Numbered from the stretch's first letter, positions 24,982 through 37,360 are shown. The stretch is 64,000 nucleotides of DNA from Plasmodium brasilianum (GCF_023973825.1 NC_090121.1:410001-474000); one strand, 5' to 3'. Notes: generated by a model from the sequence alone, not told the origin. A program made the numbers and translations.

Positions 24982-25814
24982 ATGGTTAACAGATTAGGCG
25001 TTTTTAACTGCAGCGGTCAGCTACCTTTTTATCACTCTCAAAAAATTAAAAAATTGGAAAATTAGAAAAATAATAATGGAAAATTTGTAAAATAAAATTG
25101 GAAATTTTGGAAAATAAAACTTATAAATAAGGAAAGTAAAAATAAAAGTGATAAATTAATAAAATAAAAGTGATAAATTAATAAAATAAAAGTGATAAAT
25201 TGAGATAGTGAAAAAATGAAATTGATAAAATGATAGAATGATAAAATGATAGAATGATAGAATGATAAAATGATAAAATGATAAAATGATAAAATGATAA
25301 ATTGAAAAATGACGACCAAACAGGCATAGCAAACACTTGAAACATGGTAATTTAACGCAATAGAAAATTTCACGCCTTTATTGCATGAACAGCTGCAAAT
25401 TTTACGCAAATATATAATATACCGATGCGAACATGTGGACAACGTAGAGTTTTACATTTTGGGAGAAAAAAGTATATACATACGGAACGTATATATATAT
25501 ATATATATATATTTACATATTTGCTGTGCGCATTTTACGGCTCATGGTCAATTTTGTTTTTGCTATTTTTGTAAAACTTATAAACAACATAAATTGTAAT
25601 CTCAATAAAAGAGAGTGTCAGAAGAATATTTACTCATGACTATACTTTTTTTGCTAATTCATTTCGTACATGCAACAAAACATACATGGTATATATATAT
25701 GTAGCACTTGTTTCTCCTATTTTTTTTTTTTTTCTTTTTATATTTTGAAAGCAAAAAAGCGCGGAACAAATTTTAAGATGTTTCCGTAGCAGTTTAAAAA
25801 AAAAAAAAAATTAA
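24982..25814 (+). CDS. TFIIH subunit TFB5/GTF2H5-like, 3 exons
   Basis: Exons 24982-25015, 25364-25488 and 25752-25814 join in phase to 73 aa, the length of the TFB5/TTDA subunit of TFIIH (about 71). It starts MVNRLGVFNCSENF (human: MVNVLKGVLIECD), continues LRKYIIYRCEHVDNVEFYI (human: GKKFIIQDIDDTHVFVI) and ends in a helix SAEQILRCFRSSLKK (human ELVNVLQERVGELM; yeast VEFVKHELNRLL). TFB5 stabilises the TFIIH core with p52/TFB2 in transcription and nucleotide-excision repair. There are about ten extra residues (LGEKSIYIRN) before the last helix, so the donor of exon 2 could be elsewhere. Family assignment comes from short motifs and length, so it is moderate. Confidence 0.55.
25070..25315. repeat. 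A-rich ATAAAATGATAGA / AAAAGTGATAAATT arrays in intron
   Basis: Short tandem units of 10-20 bp (GATAAAATGATAGAAT, and AATAAAAGTGATAAATTAAT three times). They lie in the first intron of the TFB5-like gene and produce a spurious minus-strand frame. Confidence 0.75.
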
Positions 25815-26503
25815 ATTACTATTTTCCATTGGAGTTTTTAAGAAAGGTTAAAAAAAAATATTTACGTATACTTGTACATGCATAAATGTATATACTCACG
25901 TATGCATGTAAATATAAATAGATAAATAAATATATAATTATATAAATAAATAAAAAAATAGATCAATAAATAAATAAATAGATAGATAATTAAACAAATA
26001 AATATAAACATATTTATATGTGTTTATTTAAATATATACTAAGCATTAAATTTTCCTTTCTTCTAACTACACCAAATAGTGTTTATCCCCACCAAACTTT
26101 TTACGTTATAACCCGTTAACACGTTTATATGTACTCTTATACTTAACGATTAATAGGACCCTTCAGCAGTGTGTTCCTTGACGGAAACTGCTAAAGTGGT
26201 GAACTAACAGTACTGAACAGAAGCTATATCATGTGCTTATATTATTTTGAGAACCGAACATGCCAATAAAATCTTTTTAAAAGTTCGTGGATGTTTGCGA
26301 CATATGATCCCTTTTTTTCTCTTTAGTTTTTTCCTGACGTTTTTGTTTTGCAAATGTTTGAATTTATTATTACGTTTGAAACAAAATAGTTAATGCATTC
26401 ATAAGATCGGACAAATTTCGTAAAAAAAGGGAAATAAGACGAAAAAACCAAATAAAGCAAAGCGGCGAAATTGGGACAAAATAAAGGAAATTCAAAAAAA
26501 AAG
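25815..26503. other. Intergenic
   Basis: About 690 bp with AAATAAATAGAT-type runs at 25915-26010. I see no exon. It contains the promoter of the FAM192A-like gene. Confidence 0.5.
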
Positions 26504-27163
26504 ATGAACTTCATCAAAACGTACATTTACGAGCAAGAATACACAAATGATGGAATAAAAGAATTAGAAAAAGACGCAAGAAGCTCTAAAGAAATAGATG
26601 AAAATAAAATATTAAAAGAATTACCAGAGTTTAAGAGAGATAACCAATTTTTAAGTTTATCTGAACAGCTAAATTTAAAAAATAATAATAATATACCTGT
26701 AAAAGTGGATGAGGATTATGGTGGTGATCATGGGAATGTGTATGGAATTCCTAACATAACAGAAGAATATTTTGAATATTACGAAAATTATGCAAAAAAT
26801 GATAGATACAGTGCTGAAAAAATAAAAGAGAGAGAAAAAGAAGTACAGCACGAATTTAAGGAAGCTATTAAAAGTTACGTTCAAAAAAGAGGATTAAAAG
26901 AGGATGAAACAACATCGAACATTTTAAGAGAAGAAAATAATATTAATCTACGAGAAATTAAAAAGAGTATCATTAATAAAAAAAAAACAATTCCTGCCAA
27001 ATTAAGTGTAAAAGCAATAATTAAAACAAAAAAAAAGAAAGAGTGCCTAAATTCGGAAGGGAAACCTTCACACCTTAAGGAGCTGGTGCAAAATCAAACA
27101 AGTAAAACGCAGGTACAAGAAAATTCTTTATTAGTTGGTTATTCAGATAATTCGGACAGTTAG
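26504..27163 (+). CDS. FAM192A/NIP30 (PIP30) domain protein
   Basis: Single exon, 219 aa. The family (human FAM192A, also called PIP30) binds the proteasome activator PA28-gamma and is nuclear. Matching features in order: an N-terminal strand MNFIKTYIYEQEY, a charged helix, SLSEQLNLKNN (family: SLYERLQEQKD), a helix ending VQKRGLKEDETTSNIL (family: MVRGLDEDETNFL), a lysine-rich middle (IINKKKTIPAKLSVKAII) and the C-terminal LLVGYSDNSDS (family GAYSGSSDS). The open frame begins at a TTG 33 bases earlier; the first ATG, at 26504, is the start and is preceded by an A-rich leader typical of Plasmodium. The role in Plasmodium is not known. Confidence 0.75.
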   Translation: MNFIKTYIYEQEYTNDGIKELEKDARSSKEIDENKILKELPEFKRDNQFLSLSEQLNLKNNNNIPVKVDEDYGGDHGNVYGIPNITEEYFEYYENYAKNDRYSAEKIKEREKEVQHEFKEAIKSYVQKRGLKEDETTSNILREENNINLREIKKSIINKKKTIPAKLSVKAIIKTKKKKECLNSEGKPSHLKELVQNQTSKTQVQENSLLVGYSDNSDS

Positions 27164-27203
27164 AAGTGTCTAATATGTGTTACATCCAGCATATGTACAA
27201 TTA

Positions 27204-27235
<32 letters not shown>

Positions 27236-28228
27236 CCATGCGCTTTTTTATTAGTCCATAATTTTCCTTCTTTCAATTCGGTTCTGTAAAGTTGAGGTTA
27301 TGCCCATTTTGCCAAACTGCTTTTCATACGTATATGTGTATGTGTATGTGTTTTTTTTTTTTTTTTTTTTTTTAATTGAAAAGAGAACAACTTTAAGAAA
27401 ATTTATGATATGGAAAAACAGAACAGTCATCATTAATAATACAATTCCTTATCTGTACCCGCTTATATTTTTATTTGTGCAGTAGTACCTTCCATTTTTT
27501 TGACCCCTTTTTGTTATCCATTCCATTTTATTATTTTATTCCCTATTTGCACTATTTTATGTGATAATAATTTTTTTTTTTAAGAATTTTAAAAAACACT
27601 TAACTAGTTGTAAACTGCATTTTTATGTAGCATATTTTTTTTAGTACTGTAACCCTTTTTTTTTTTTTTTTTTTATTTACGATCAGATTTAAATTATTAC
27701 TATTAACATGCAAATTTCTAACGTTGTGTACTAACCTTTTTCATTTCAAGTAAATAAAATGAGATCCACGTCTTTTTTATTTTATATTATGCCATTCGCT
27801 CTGTCATTTGCATTAGCTTTGTCATTGACGTTAACACCTATAATGTGCAAACTTTTTGTTTAATCAACGAGCAATAACTCGTACACTATATTTAAGTAGT
27901 ATGCATATACATATATATATGTACATGTACTTTTAGCTGGAAAAATAAAAAAAGGCTCTTAAGCGATTATCAAATAATACTGAAATAATTCTCAAATAAT
28001 ACTGAAATAATACTGAAATAATACTGAAATAATTCTCAAATAATACTGAAATAATACTGAAATAATACTGAAATAATACTGAAATAATTCTCAAATAATT
28101 CTCAAATAATTCTCATATAATTCTCCAATAATTCACAAAACTTCTTTATGTTAAAAAACAAAAGAGAGTACACCTATGAATTCTCACAAAAATTTAAATA
28201 ATTGCCTCAGCAATATTTAGCTAAATAT
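27164..28228. other. Intergenic with tandem array
   Basis: AT-rich, poly-T at 27205-27230 and 27349-27373. A 10-bp unit alternating ATACTGAAATA and ATTCTCAAATA repeats from 27975 to 28130. No gene seen. Confidence 0.5.
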
Positions 28229-28432
28229 TTACGTGAGCGGGCCACACAGCTTTATATAACGTTCTACCTGTTTATTCATGCCTTTAGTTATGCTATATAT
28301 ATATATATATATACATTGATATAATATACCTATATGCATGTACACAGTTGTGAAAAAACGTTTTCCCTCGATTGATATACCCTTGTGAAACGCTATTTCA
28401 GACGCTCCAGTTTTTTTTGTAGTGCAGCACAT
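28229..28432 (-). CDS. Candidate two-exon small protein
   Basis: Minus strand: ATG at 28432, exon reading MCCTTKKTGASEIAFHKG, GTATAT donor; after an intron containing a (TA)n tract, an acceptor ACTAAAG leads in phase to MNKQVERYIKLCGPLT and stop. It would give 34 aa. The two ends look coding, but the polypurine repeat upstream and the tiny size leave real doubt; there may be an upstream exon. Confidence 0.22.
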   Translation of the reverse strand: MCCTTKKTGASEIAFHKGISIEGKRFFTTVYMHIGILYQCIYIYIYSITKGMNKQVERYIKLCGPLT

Positions 28433-28439
28433 AAAACTC

Positions 28440-28625
28440 TTTTTTTCCTTTCATTTTTTCCTTTCTTTTTTTCCTTTCATTTTTTCCTTTCATTTTTTCC
28501 TTTCTTTTTTTCCTTTCATTTTTTCCTTTCATTTTTTCCTTTCATTTTTTTCTTTCATTTTTTCCTTTCTTTTTTTCCTTTCATTTTTTCCTTTCTTTTT
28601 TTCCTTTCTTTTTTTCCTTTCAATT
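28440..28625. repeat. 13-bp TTTTTTCCTTTCA array
   Basis: About fourteen copies of TTTTTTCCTTTCA/T. It lies upstream of the RRP36-like gene and gives three overlapping spurious Phe/Ser-rich frames. Confidence 0.85.
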
Positions 28626-28762
28626 TTACGCAAAATTTTGCTTACACTGTAATAAAAACATACCATGGTTTTAAAGGATAAAAGGAAAAAAAAAAATCGT
28701 CAAAATATACGAAAAAAAAGAAGGCAACTAACTTCACGGAAAGAGAAAATAAAGTAAAAAGT

Positions 28763-29146
28763 ATGTACAGCAATGAAAAAGAATATTACGATGAAAGCGG
28801 TTTACTAAATTATGATAGTAATGATGATGTTTTAATTAAGAATGAAGAATTATGTTCATATATGCTACAGTCAGGTGATGAATTAGACAAAAAAAGTGAA
28901 AAGGAAAAAATGAATTACTCAAATATAAATAAAGGAGAAGAACAGCACATTGATTTTTTATTAACATCGATAGCTTTTAATATTCCGTTGGGTATGATTT
29001 AATTTGTTATGCATTTATATAACTTCACCGTATGTTTGCATAAATAAATACACCTACACCAATATAAGAATAACCATGAAGTCTCAACTGTGTACAGGTG
29101 AATTACATTCGGATAATTATGGCTCCCGAAGAATTCTGCAACGCGC

Positions 29147-29180
<34 letters not shown>

Positions 29181-29603
29181 GCGTACATGCACACACAAGT
29201 ATAAGTCCCTATATATGTATGCATGAGATGATTCTCTATTTAAACGTAATAACATTGTTTGCCTTCGTATGAGTACATATACGACCTATTTTACTTATCA
29301 CCCTGAGAAAAAAAGCATATACATTGTATAAATTTTTTGATTAGCATATTCCTTTTTTTTTTCCCCCGCCACTTTTACGTATTTTGTTTTCGCACATATT
29401 TTTCACTCAATTTTCACTTACATTTTGAATAAATATTTTTCGCTTTCTATTTTGGCCATTACATTTCGCTTTTGTTTTTTCACCCAACTGTTTTTCTATT
29501 TTGTGTGTCCCTTCCATATACTGAATTGAACTGCGCGTTCCCTTTGTCAGAACTGTTACAAATGAAAGTCGGCATAAAAAAATACAATAAAATAGAAAAA
29601 TAG
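28763..29603 (+). CDS. RRP36-like short protein, 2 exons
   Basis: Exons 28763-28991 and 29551-29603, joined in phase 1 (GTATGA donor; CCTTTGTCAG acceptor after a long pyrimidine tract), give 93 aa. The first 65 residues are acidic and low in complexity. The end reads SIAFNIPLGELLQMKVG then IKKYNKIEK, similar to the N-terminal block of the small-subunit processome protein RRP36 (MSFEELLELQSQVGTKTYKQL). The rest of RRP36, with its DPRF region and lysine-rich helices, is not visible downstream, so this may be a truncated homologue, a gene with exons I missed, or an unrelated protein. Confidence 0.45.
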
Positions 29604-30388
29604 AATAGTATAATTAGGTAAATAAAAAACTGAATAACTGTATAAATACGCAGCGGTATATGCACATATGTAAGGGTGTATGTATATACAACGGAAAAAG
29701 GAAATCTCCTGAACGTTTGTACTTCATGTCACATGTTACATTTAACCAATAATTAATAAGCAAATTTTAACACAATTTTTTTTTTTTTTTAACTAGCCAA
29801 AAACAGTATTATTTAGCTTGAATATCGAATAATATATTCTTCATCCTGCTGTTATATTTTTTTTTTTTTTTTTTCATATTTTTGCTCTTTTTATTTCTGA
29901 TAAGTTTCATATTGAAGCTCTGGGTTCACTTATTTTTAATTAAAAGGTTAAGGTTACTATTCAAAATTTTATAGAAAACTATTCTTCACTTTTTTCTATA
30001 TTTAAAAGTTAATCCTACATAAAATTATTCAGCTTCATTGCATAGAGTTAGAAAGAATCTTTTCATCACAGAATAATACTTTGTTCGTAATTTCTGTTCA
30101 TTTTATCAAAGTTTTATATACTCCCTTGTTAGATATTTTTTAAAAAAAAGGATTTCAAAAAAAAAAAAAAAAAGAAGAAAGGAGAAAAACATGTATTGAT
30201 GAGAATAATTTACGAGTTAGTGCTTCAGTTATAGCACCCATAAAAGTTATACACACCAATGAAGACAAAGAGGGAAAAAACGAAAGTCAACAAATAGATA
30301 AAATTGATAAAATTAGAAGAACAGGAGATATATAGCAAAACAACGAACATCACAATAATAAATATAAAAAGTACAAGCGGCAAAAAGA
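29604..30388. other. Intergenic with an unassigned open stretch
   Basis: AT-rich. From 30144 to about 30335 there is a frame without an ATG reading ENNLRVSASVIAPIKVIHTN and ending in TAG 54 bases before the next gene's ATG. It could be an exon, but I found no splice that joins it to either neighbour. Confidence 0.35.
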
Positions 30389-30718
30389 ATGTTTTCGTTG
30401 GGAAGAATTAAGTTTGTTAAAAAGGTAAGAGAAAAAATACCTTACGGAGTGAAGCAAAGTCAGAGTTATAAAGACGCAAAAAAACAAGAAAGGTTATCAG
30501 TAGAAGCAAGCAGGAAATTAAAAGAAAGTCGAGGTATGTTACTAGATGAAAGAAAAAGTCTATTCATGTCCTTAAGAAGAAATAGTGATATTAATTGGTA
30601 TAGAGCAGGTCAAATATTAAAGCATTTAGAAATTCATCAGAGGGCAAAACCTGAAATTACGCCCAAGCTTAGAGAGAAAATTACAAATATTGCCAATTTT
30701 GTAAAAAAAGGCAAGTAG
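30389..30718 (+). CDS. Basic 109-aa protein of unknown function
   Basis: Single exon starting MFSLGRIKFVKKVREKIPYG. The protein is rich in Lys, Arg and Glu, predicted mostly helical (KKQERLSVEASRKLKESRG, LLDERKSLFMSLRR) with a distinctive INWYRAGQILKHLEIHQR block and a basic end (NFVKKGK). The composition is normal for the genome and not repetitive, so it is a real gene. Small, very basic and non-acidic, it could be an organellar ribosomal protein, but I do not recognise a family. Followed at once by a poly-T run. Confidence 0.7.
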   Translation: MFSLGRIKFVKKVREKIPYGVKQSQSYKDAKKQERLSVEASRKLKESRGMLLDERKSLFMSLRRNSDINWYRAGQILKHLEIHQRAKPEITPKLREKITNIANFVKKGK

Positions 30719-31629
30719 TTTTTTTTTTTTTTTTTTTTTTTTTTTTCTAAATTCTTATTTTTTCATGTATTATAAGCGCCGAATTTTATGTGATAAATCG
30801 CAGCTAAAAGAGCAACCTCGCCAAATTAAAGAAAAACAATTCCATTGTGAGATAACATATCTACCAATATATTTAATGCACACATAGAGTCTCATTTTTA
30901 TGCTGACATTCAGTACCATTACTTTTGATAAAAAGGTGCGAAAAATGAATAAAAAATTAATAAAAAAGGATTAAAATGTGATTAAAAAATAAATAAAATA
31001 TGATTAAAATTATGGTAAAAAAGATGATCTTGAATTTATATAAATAAATATAAATATGGTTGCTTCAACTTGTTATCATTACCATTCGGTCTAACTCTGT
31101 AAGGTACATTTTATCATTTTCATATGATGCGTACTTGCTCATATATACATAATATATATAATGGGTTTCCATATGAGCATGAAGAAGTAATATTGTACAG
31201 TAAATATGGCCTTAAAAAGCGGGCAATAAATTTTGCTCAACTACTTATGCTATGTTTATATTTTTTAAAAGTAAAAAATTATCACACGTATTTTTCACCT
31301 TAAAATATGCTTATTATATAAACCTAAACAAACATACAAACACGCTTATATACGTATATGGACATCCTTATATATATGCACGCACGTGGGCGCTTTTGTT
31401 TATAAATTTTTATATAATTATATCTACAATTATTAAGTTCATATTAAAAAAAAAAAAATGATACGTGATTATACAATAAATAAAACATTAAATACGGAAA
31501 ATGAAATTAATAAAAAATGAGGCGCATAAGCATATACAGAAGTTTTAATATTTGCCTTTATGGATTAATATTAATATAAAAAATAATATAATAATGAAGG
31601 GAAAGAGAGAATGAGGGGGGGTAAATAAG

Positions 31630-31682
<53 letters not shown>

Positions 31683-32044
31683 TTTCTTTTAAATTATTTA
31701 AAAAAATGCAATAACATATAACGAAGAGGTAAAAAAAAAAAAAAACGTGATAATGAAATTGGGCTGTAATATGTGGGATAAACTATATACATAAATAAAA
31801 AGAAAAAAAAAAAAAAAATGACTTAAACATTTTTCTTCGTTTATTATATTGATTCGTTCTACTTTCCCCAAAATTTGCTGTTTCGCATTATTTAATACAT
31901 GATGGAAAAATGGATCTCTTCTTCGGTACATTTTATGAGTATCAAAATTACATGAAACTACACATATATATCACTATAAAATATATAGCCATCATCTACC
32001 CCTTCACTGTTCCTATGTTGTCTTTATTTGTGTTTTGCTTCTTT
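30719..32044. other. Intergenic between two 3' ends
   Basis: 1.3 kb, AT-rich, with poly-T at 30719-30746, a (TA)n tract at 31644-31676 and GGGGGGG at 31615-31621. Contains the 3' UTRs of the 109-aa gene and of the AP2 gene. No exon seen. Confidence 0.6.
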
Positions 32045-35000
32045 TCAATGCTCAGTCTTAATTTCGGGTTTGACGTTCATGTAGTACAAGGAGGAATCGT
32101 TTAGTTCGTTCTGATTAGTGCTGATTAAATTACTTGTAGTTGAATGTTCATTAGTGTATGAACTGAAATTGTTGTTTACATTTTTCCCATAAGAATTATT
32201 CGAATAAGTAAGGTTTCTACTATTTTCAACGTTAGAATTATTATTATCCAGATTACCTTGCTCGTTAATAATACTTAAAAAGTTTCTTTTATCCAGTAAA
32301 TGTTCTCCTGAATTGTCTACTATGTCGTGATTGTCCGAGGTGCTATTGTCAATATTATTAATATTATTAATATTGTTAATATCGTTCATATCATTCAGAT
32401 CGTTCAGATCGTTCATATCGTTCATATCGTTCATATCGTTCATATCATTCATATCATTCAGATCGTTCATATCATTCAGATCGTTCATATCATTCAGATC
32501 GTTCATATCATTCAAATCGTTCATATCGTTCATATCGTTCATATCGTTCATATCGTTCATATCGTTCATATCATTCATATCATTCAGATCGTTCATATCA
32601 TTCAGATCGTTCATATCATTCAGATCGTTCATATCATTCAAATCGTTCATATAGTTCAGATCGCTCATATCGTTCACATCATTCATGTTGTTAATGATAT
32701 TAGCACTGACTCCATTTTTTGCATTATTAACACTTGCATTAGTATTATTTTGAGAAATACAATAGTTCGATTCTAACGAGTTAAAGTTAATTTCATTTGT
32801 TTGATTAATAATTGACATGTCGTTCATGCGAGGGGCTATATGATTATTATTATTATTATCTACAGGACTAATTGATGATGCATTGTTATTACTACTTACA
32901 TGTGTGCTCATATTTCCACTATTCTTATGTGGTAAAATAGGATCATTCATATTTATAAAATTGTCACTGCTATTACTTATTATATTTGTACTGCTACTAT
33001 TGCTACCTATGTTATTCTCCGCTAAACTATTTTTCTTCAGAATGTTCGCGCTGCCCTCATCCGTCGTCCCTCCGTTTATGTTTTCATTAACGTTAAAGTT
33101 GTAGTCATTACTACTGTTGTTATTACTATTGTTGTTATTACTATTGTTGTTATTACTATTGTTGTTATTACTGTTGTTACTATTGTTTTCGTTCTGAAAG
33201 CCACTCATACCACTTATGTTGCTACTCACATTCTTGATGCTAGATATACTCCCTTTAACGCTTCCGCTTATATTGTTTACACTAATACTATTCACGTTGT
33301 TACAACTTAAACTACCATTACCTCCACTATTGCCGCCACTTTTACTGCTACCGTTTCCGCTAACACTGCCACAGCCACAGCCACTTACTGCACCACTACT
33401 AATTCCGCCACTAAATGAACCATTAATAATATTGACACCCTTAGGTATAACACTCATGCCATTGTAGGTGCTTATATTACCGTTCATACTAATGAGGTCG
33501 TTGTTACTGTTACTGAAATTATAACCACTGAGCATATCAATTTGATTTGGAGAATTTATGTTACTAGTACCTATGTTCATCAAACTTCCACTCCCATTGT
33601 TATTACTTGCATTACCAATTGTAGTATCTTCATCATTCAGGTTATTCACATCAATGTTCTTATTAATATCTGAACCACTATGATTGTTCATACTGTTAAT
33701 AATATTATTAATTCCATTGACACTATCTTTGTAATTATTCAATGGATTTATATTATAACTACTGTTCATGTTACTATTAATAACATCATCCATATTATTA
33801 CCTGCAGTTACACTCATAACGACATTATTATTATTCATCATACTCAAGGTGTTCATAAAATTATTTGTATTATTATTATTATTATTAAGATGAATATTAT
33901 TATAATTATTTGTACTAAATGCATTGTTGTCAATGCCGTTATTTCCATTAATGATACTACTGCTAGTATTAACAAAAGAATTTTTTAATCCTAGATTTAT
34001 TAAACTATTCTGATTGTTCATTAGATTTTTTGCATCTACATTAAATATATTAATAAGCTCTTCATCCGTAAATGGAACTGCTTTATATGCACACTTAACA
34101 GTATGTACTGCTAAGCTATGAGCTTTATTGAATCCCCATTTTTTTAATAAATATTTTGATATTTTAGGTTCTTTAGAACTTTCATTTTCTAAATATTTAG
34201 CAAACCATGAATATGAATATGGGTCAAATCGGACCCCTTCTACTGGAGTTAGTGCACTAGCACGTGCAGTTAAACTCTCCATTCTCCTCCCTCTCGGTGC
34301 TCTTGTTCTTTTTGTCGGGGAAAAGTCATTCTCACTTTCTTGTCCATCGCTATGCGGAGTCTTCCCATTACCAATGCCATTGCCATTACAGCTGTTACTT
34401 AAACCATTGTTACTACTATTATTATTGTTTCCGTTGTTATTGTTATTGTTCACACCATAATTATTATAACTATGCATTTGTGAAATGAGCATGTTACCAT
34501 TAATACCCTTTGTATTACTGTCATGCATATTATTATTATCATCATGTTCCATTGAATTATTTTCCATTAGTCCATCTAATGTATTATCAGAACTGAGTGT
34601 TAATAAATTCCTTATCCTTTTTGTTCTATTTTCTGTTGTTGTAGCACCTGCTTGTTCAGCTTCTAATCGACACTGTATAGCTAATTCTTTTGCTTTTTCA
34701 AATCCTAATTTTTTAATTGGAAATCGTCTCATTTGAAAATTTTTACCAATAGACCAATAAGCTAACCATGATCCTTTTCTATCATTATATGATACTCCCT
34801 TCATTGGTCTTGTACAATCTTTATCAAAAGAATCCATGCATTCTAACAACTCTATATTCTCACTATTTCGACATAAACTTTGTTCCATGTCATCTAATGA
34901 CAACTGTGAATCTTCACTTAATTTCCTCTTAGGGGGTCTACCTCTTCCTCTTTTTACCCCTTTATTACTATCATTTTTTAAAACTTCTTTTTTCGTTACT

Positions 35001-37213
35001 ACATCGCACTCTCCCCCCACTCCTCCAATATTGTTATTCATAAGCAATATACTTCCACTTATGTTGTTCATGTTATTCATATTACTCATGTTATTCATAT
35101 TGCTTATGCCACTCATGTTTATGCTGCTCATATTGTTCATGTTATTCATGTTGATCAAACTATTCATGTTATTCATACCACTTACACTATTCACATTGTT
35201 TACGCTATTCATGCTGGTGCCAATTCCACTGTAGTTCTCGTCGACATCGTTTTTTATCGCATCGTTTGGTAAGCCATCTACGGTTTTTCTACCATGCACA
35301 TGAAACATGGGCTTACATCTGGCTCCTGCTTTTTCTGCTTCTTGTCTAGCCTTTACAGCTAAAATTCTTGCTTGTTCGAATCCATACTGTTTAACGGAAA
35401 AATATCTTCTAATTTCTCTTGTGTTATCATTCCAAGCTGCTAGCCATTGTTGTTTTTTTGGATTAAATCGAACACCTGGTATTCTGGGTAGATACTCAGG
35501 ATGTCCTTCTGTATTTGCTCTAGTCCAACTATTAATAACATCATTCTTTTTTATTCTTTCAAATTTTAAGCTGAAATTTTTACTATTCATATTGGTACTA
35601 CTACTACTACCAGTACCATTATTATTAGCATTATTATTCATACTGTTCTGCATGCTATTGCAATTATTACTATTACTGTTGATATTAATGTTACCACTAA
35701 TATCATTACATTGTCTATTATTTGTCATCATGCTACAGTCCAACATAGAATGGTCATCCATATCTGAATCGTATAATACTTTATCTTTCAAATAATCATC
35801 TTGGTAATCATAGTCAGAATCTTTATTATACGTCATATCTTCATCTAGTTTGCTTAAGTTCTTATTTGATTTCACTTCGTATTTCTTTAGATACGATATA
35901 ACATTTTCTACTTCTGTGTTACTTAAGGAATCATTTTTTGAATTTATCATGTATTTCAAACAATTGGGGGAATCGTCCGTTAGTTTTGTTCTCATTAAAC
36001 AGTCATAATAATCTTCAACCATATTATCCTCCTGATCGCAGTAGCCGTAGCTGTTCATATGATTGTTATTAATTTGACTGCTATTCATATTATTACCATC
36101 CATATTGCATCCATCCAGGTTGTTTCCATCCAAGTTGCTTCCATCCATGTTACTGCTAGTGTTATTATAGCTACCGCTACAAACGTTTATGTTATCATTA
36201 TTGGTAGTACTGCTATTATTACCGCTATTATTATTTTTTGTATTCTCACTGCCATTATTGTTATTGTTACTATTATTGTTACTGTTACTGTTACTGTTAC
36301 TGCTATTATTGTTATTGCTGTTATTACTGTTACTGCTATTATTGTTATTACTGCTATTATTATTATTACTATTATTCGTATTACTATTATTGTTATTACT
36401 ATTATTGTTATTACTATTATTATTATTACTATTATTATTATTACTATTATTATTATTATTATTACTATTATTAGTAGTAGTAGTATTATTACTATTATTG
36501 TTATTACTATTATTGTTATTACTGTTATTACTGTTATCACCGCTATCACTATTGCTGTTTGTTGCATTCATATACATGCTACTTACCCCCCCTTTTATTG
36601 CCGACTGCGCACTTATGGCATTCGAGTTGAGTATATTTCCTTGTACAGAATTATTAGTATTATCATTTGTGTTCATATTTGTATTTGTTTTTATTTTTTT
36701 CTCATTCATCATATCTTCATAATCGTTATGTAATTCATAATAACTCATGTAATTATTTGAATTTTGCTGTGAGTCCGCAGCCCTTAGTATATTCAACTGC
36801 TGCTTCAAATAATCACATACAGATATATTCCATGTTGATGGTAATTTATTATAACTTAGGCATGGACCAAACACAGCTATATAATTATGTAAATCTACTA
36901 CTGTTACTGCACTTCTTAACCTATTTAAGTGATACATAAAAGATGCTTTTTCTTCTGTATTATTTGAATCCGCACACATATCTTTTAAGATTACTATCAA
37001 TTGTTGTTTACATATTTCAACTAACGACGGTACATCTAATTTATCTTGATCATTAAAATTCATTGATATATCCATATCCTCCTTCTTTTCATAATTTATT
37101 TCCACCTCTGGTTCATTTATACCGGCTGAACTACCAATTAATAACTCACTCGCGTTTTCATTTCCATCGTCGTTCTTAATATTAATATCTTTTTCAGTTG
37201 CTAATGCTTCCAT
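32045..37213 (-). CDS. AP2-I: ApiAP2 transcription factor with ACDC domain, AT-hook and three AP2 domains (AP2-I-like)
   Basis: Single exon of about 1,720 aa. An N-terminal ACDC domain (about 36770-37070: [17 protein letters not shown] ... [20 protein letters not shown]) is followed by long Asn-rich sequence. AP2 domain 1 is at about 35330-35505 ([34 protein letters not shown]), an AT-hook [11 protein letters not shown] at about 34935-34965, AP2 domain 2 at about 34640-34815 ([33 protein letters not shown]) and AP2 domain 3 at about 34040-34245 ([28 protein letters not shown]). This architecture is that of AP2-I, the regulator of erythrocyte-invasion genes; the symbol rests on that and on neighbours. 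The start is taken at the ATG giving MEALATEKD; an in-frame ATG 30 bases upstream (37243) lies in microsatellite-like sequence. A long NDM/NDL repeat fills the C-terminal part. Confidence 0.88.
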   Translation of the reverse strand: MEALATEKDINIKNDDGNENASELLIGSSAGINEPEVEINYEKKEDMDISMNFNDQDKLDVPSLVEICKQQLIVILKDMCADSNNTEEKASFMYHLNRLRSAVTVVDLHNYIAVFGPCLSYNKLPSTWNISVCDYLKQQLNILRAADSQQNSNNYMSYYELHNDYEDMMNEKKIKTNTNMNTNDNTNNSVQGNILNSNAISAQSAIKGGVSSMYMNATNSNSDSGDNSNNSNNNNSNNNNSNNTTTTNNSNNNNNNSNNNNSNNNNSNNNNSNNNNSNTNNSNNNNSSNNNNSSNSNNSNNNNSSNSNSNSNNNSNNNNNGSENTKNNNSGNNSSTTNNDNINVCSGSYNNTSSNMDGSNLDGNNLDGCNMDGNNMNSSQINNNHMNSYGYCDQEDNMVEDYYDCLMRTKLTDDSPNCLKYMINSKNDSLSNTEVENVISYLKKYEVKSNKNLSKLDEDMTYNKDSDYDYQDDYLKDKVLYDSDMDDHSMLDCSMMTNNRQCNDISGNININSNSNNCNSMQNSMNNNANNNGTGSSSSTNMNSKNFSLKFERIKKNDVINSWTRANTEGHPEYLPRIPGVRFNPKKQQWLAAWNDNTREIRRYFSVKQYGFEQARILAVKARQEAEKAGARCKPMFHVHGRKTVDGLPNDAIKNDVDENYSGIGTSMNSVNNVNSVSGMNNMNSLINMNNMNNMSSINMSGISNMNNMSNMNNMNNISGSILLMNNNIGGVGGECDVVTKKEVLKNDSNKGVKRGRGRPPKRKLSEDSQLSLDDMEQSLCRNSENIELLECMDSFDKDCTRPMKGVSYNDRKGSWLAYWSIGKNFQMRRFPIKKLGFEKAKELAIQCRLEAEQAGATTTENRTKRIRNLLTLSSDNTLDGLMENNSMEHDDNNNMHDSNTKGINGNMLISQMHSYNNYGVNNNNNNGNNNNSSNNGLSNSCNGNGIGNGKTPHSDGQESENDFSPTKRTRAPRGRRMESLTARASALTPVEGVRFDPYSYSWFAKYLENESSKEPKISKYLLKKWGFNKAHSLAVHTVKCAYKAVPFTDEELINIFNVDAKNLMNNQNSLINLGLKNSFVNTSSSIINGNNGIDNNAFSTNNYNNIHLNNNNNNTNNFMNTLSMMNNNNVVMSVTAGNNMDDVINSNMNSSYNINPLNNYKDSVNGINNIINSMNNHSGSDINKNIDVNNLNDEDTTIGNASNNNGSGSLMNIGTSNINSPNQIDMLSGYNFSNSNNDLISMNGNISTYNGMSVIPKGVNIINGSFSGGISSGAVSGCGCGSVSGNGSSKSGGNSGGNGSLSCNNVNSISVNNISGSVKGSISSIKNVSSNISGMSGFQNENNSNNSNNNNSNNNNSNNNNSNNNSSNDYNFNVNENINGGTTDEGSANILKKNSLAENNIGSNSSSTNIISNSSDNFINMNDPILPHKNSGNMSTHVSSNNNASSISPVDNNNNNHIAPRMNDMSIINQTNEINFNSLESNYCISQNNTNASVNNAKNGVSANIINNMNDVNDMSDLNYMNDLNDMNDLNDMNDLNDMNDLNDMNDMNDMNDMNDMNDMNDMNDLNDMNDLNDMNDLNDMNDLNDMNDMNDMNDMNDMNDLNDLNDMNDINNINNINNIDNSTSDNHDIVDNSGEHLLDKRNFLSIINEQGNLDNNNSNVENSRNLTYSNNSYGKNVNNNFSSYTNEHSTTSNLISTNQNELNDSSLYYMNVKPEIKTEH
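32377..32690 (-). repeat. Coding Asn-Asp-Met/Leu tandem repeat in AP2 gene
   Basis: About 35 copies of a 9-bp unit (TTCATATCG/A, TTCAGATCG on the plus strand) encoding NDM and NDL tripeptides near the C-terminus of the AP2 protein. It also creates open frames in both other plus frames. Confidence 0.9.
36235..36540 (-). repeat. Coding Asn-rich repeat in AP2 gene
   Basis: Degenerate AAT/AAC codon runs with interspersed AGT (NNNNSNNNN) between the ACDC domain and AP2 domain 1. Typical Plasmodium low-complexity insert. Confidence 0.85.
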
Positions 37214-37243
37214 ATTGCAATTTTCGCGTACATGTAGGTACAT

Positions 37244-37291
37244 ATACGTCTTTATATGTATAAATATATATATGTACGTTAGTACGTCTTA

Positions 37292-37360
<69 letters not shown>

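Noticed and set aside
26471..26503. An 11-residue N-terminal extension (MGQNKGNSKKK) of the FAM192A-like protein
   Set aside because: Its first codon is TTG; the ATG at 26504 is the proper start.
29099..29150. An extra exon of the RRP36-like gene (GELHSDNYGSRRILQ) after GTGTACAG
   Set aside because: It joins in phase but runs into a (TA)n tract without a clear donor, and skipping it gives the family-like GELLQMKVG junction.
32327..36733. Long plus-strand frames ([27 protein letters not shown] types)
   Set aside because: Antisense shadows of the Asn-rich and NDM-repeat parts of the AP2 gene.
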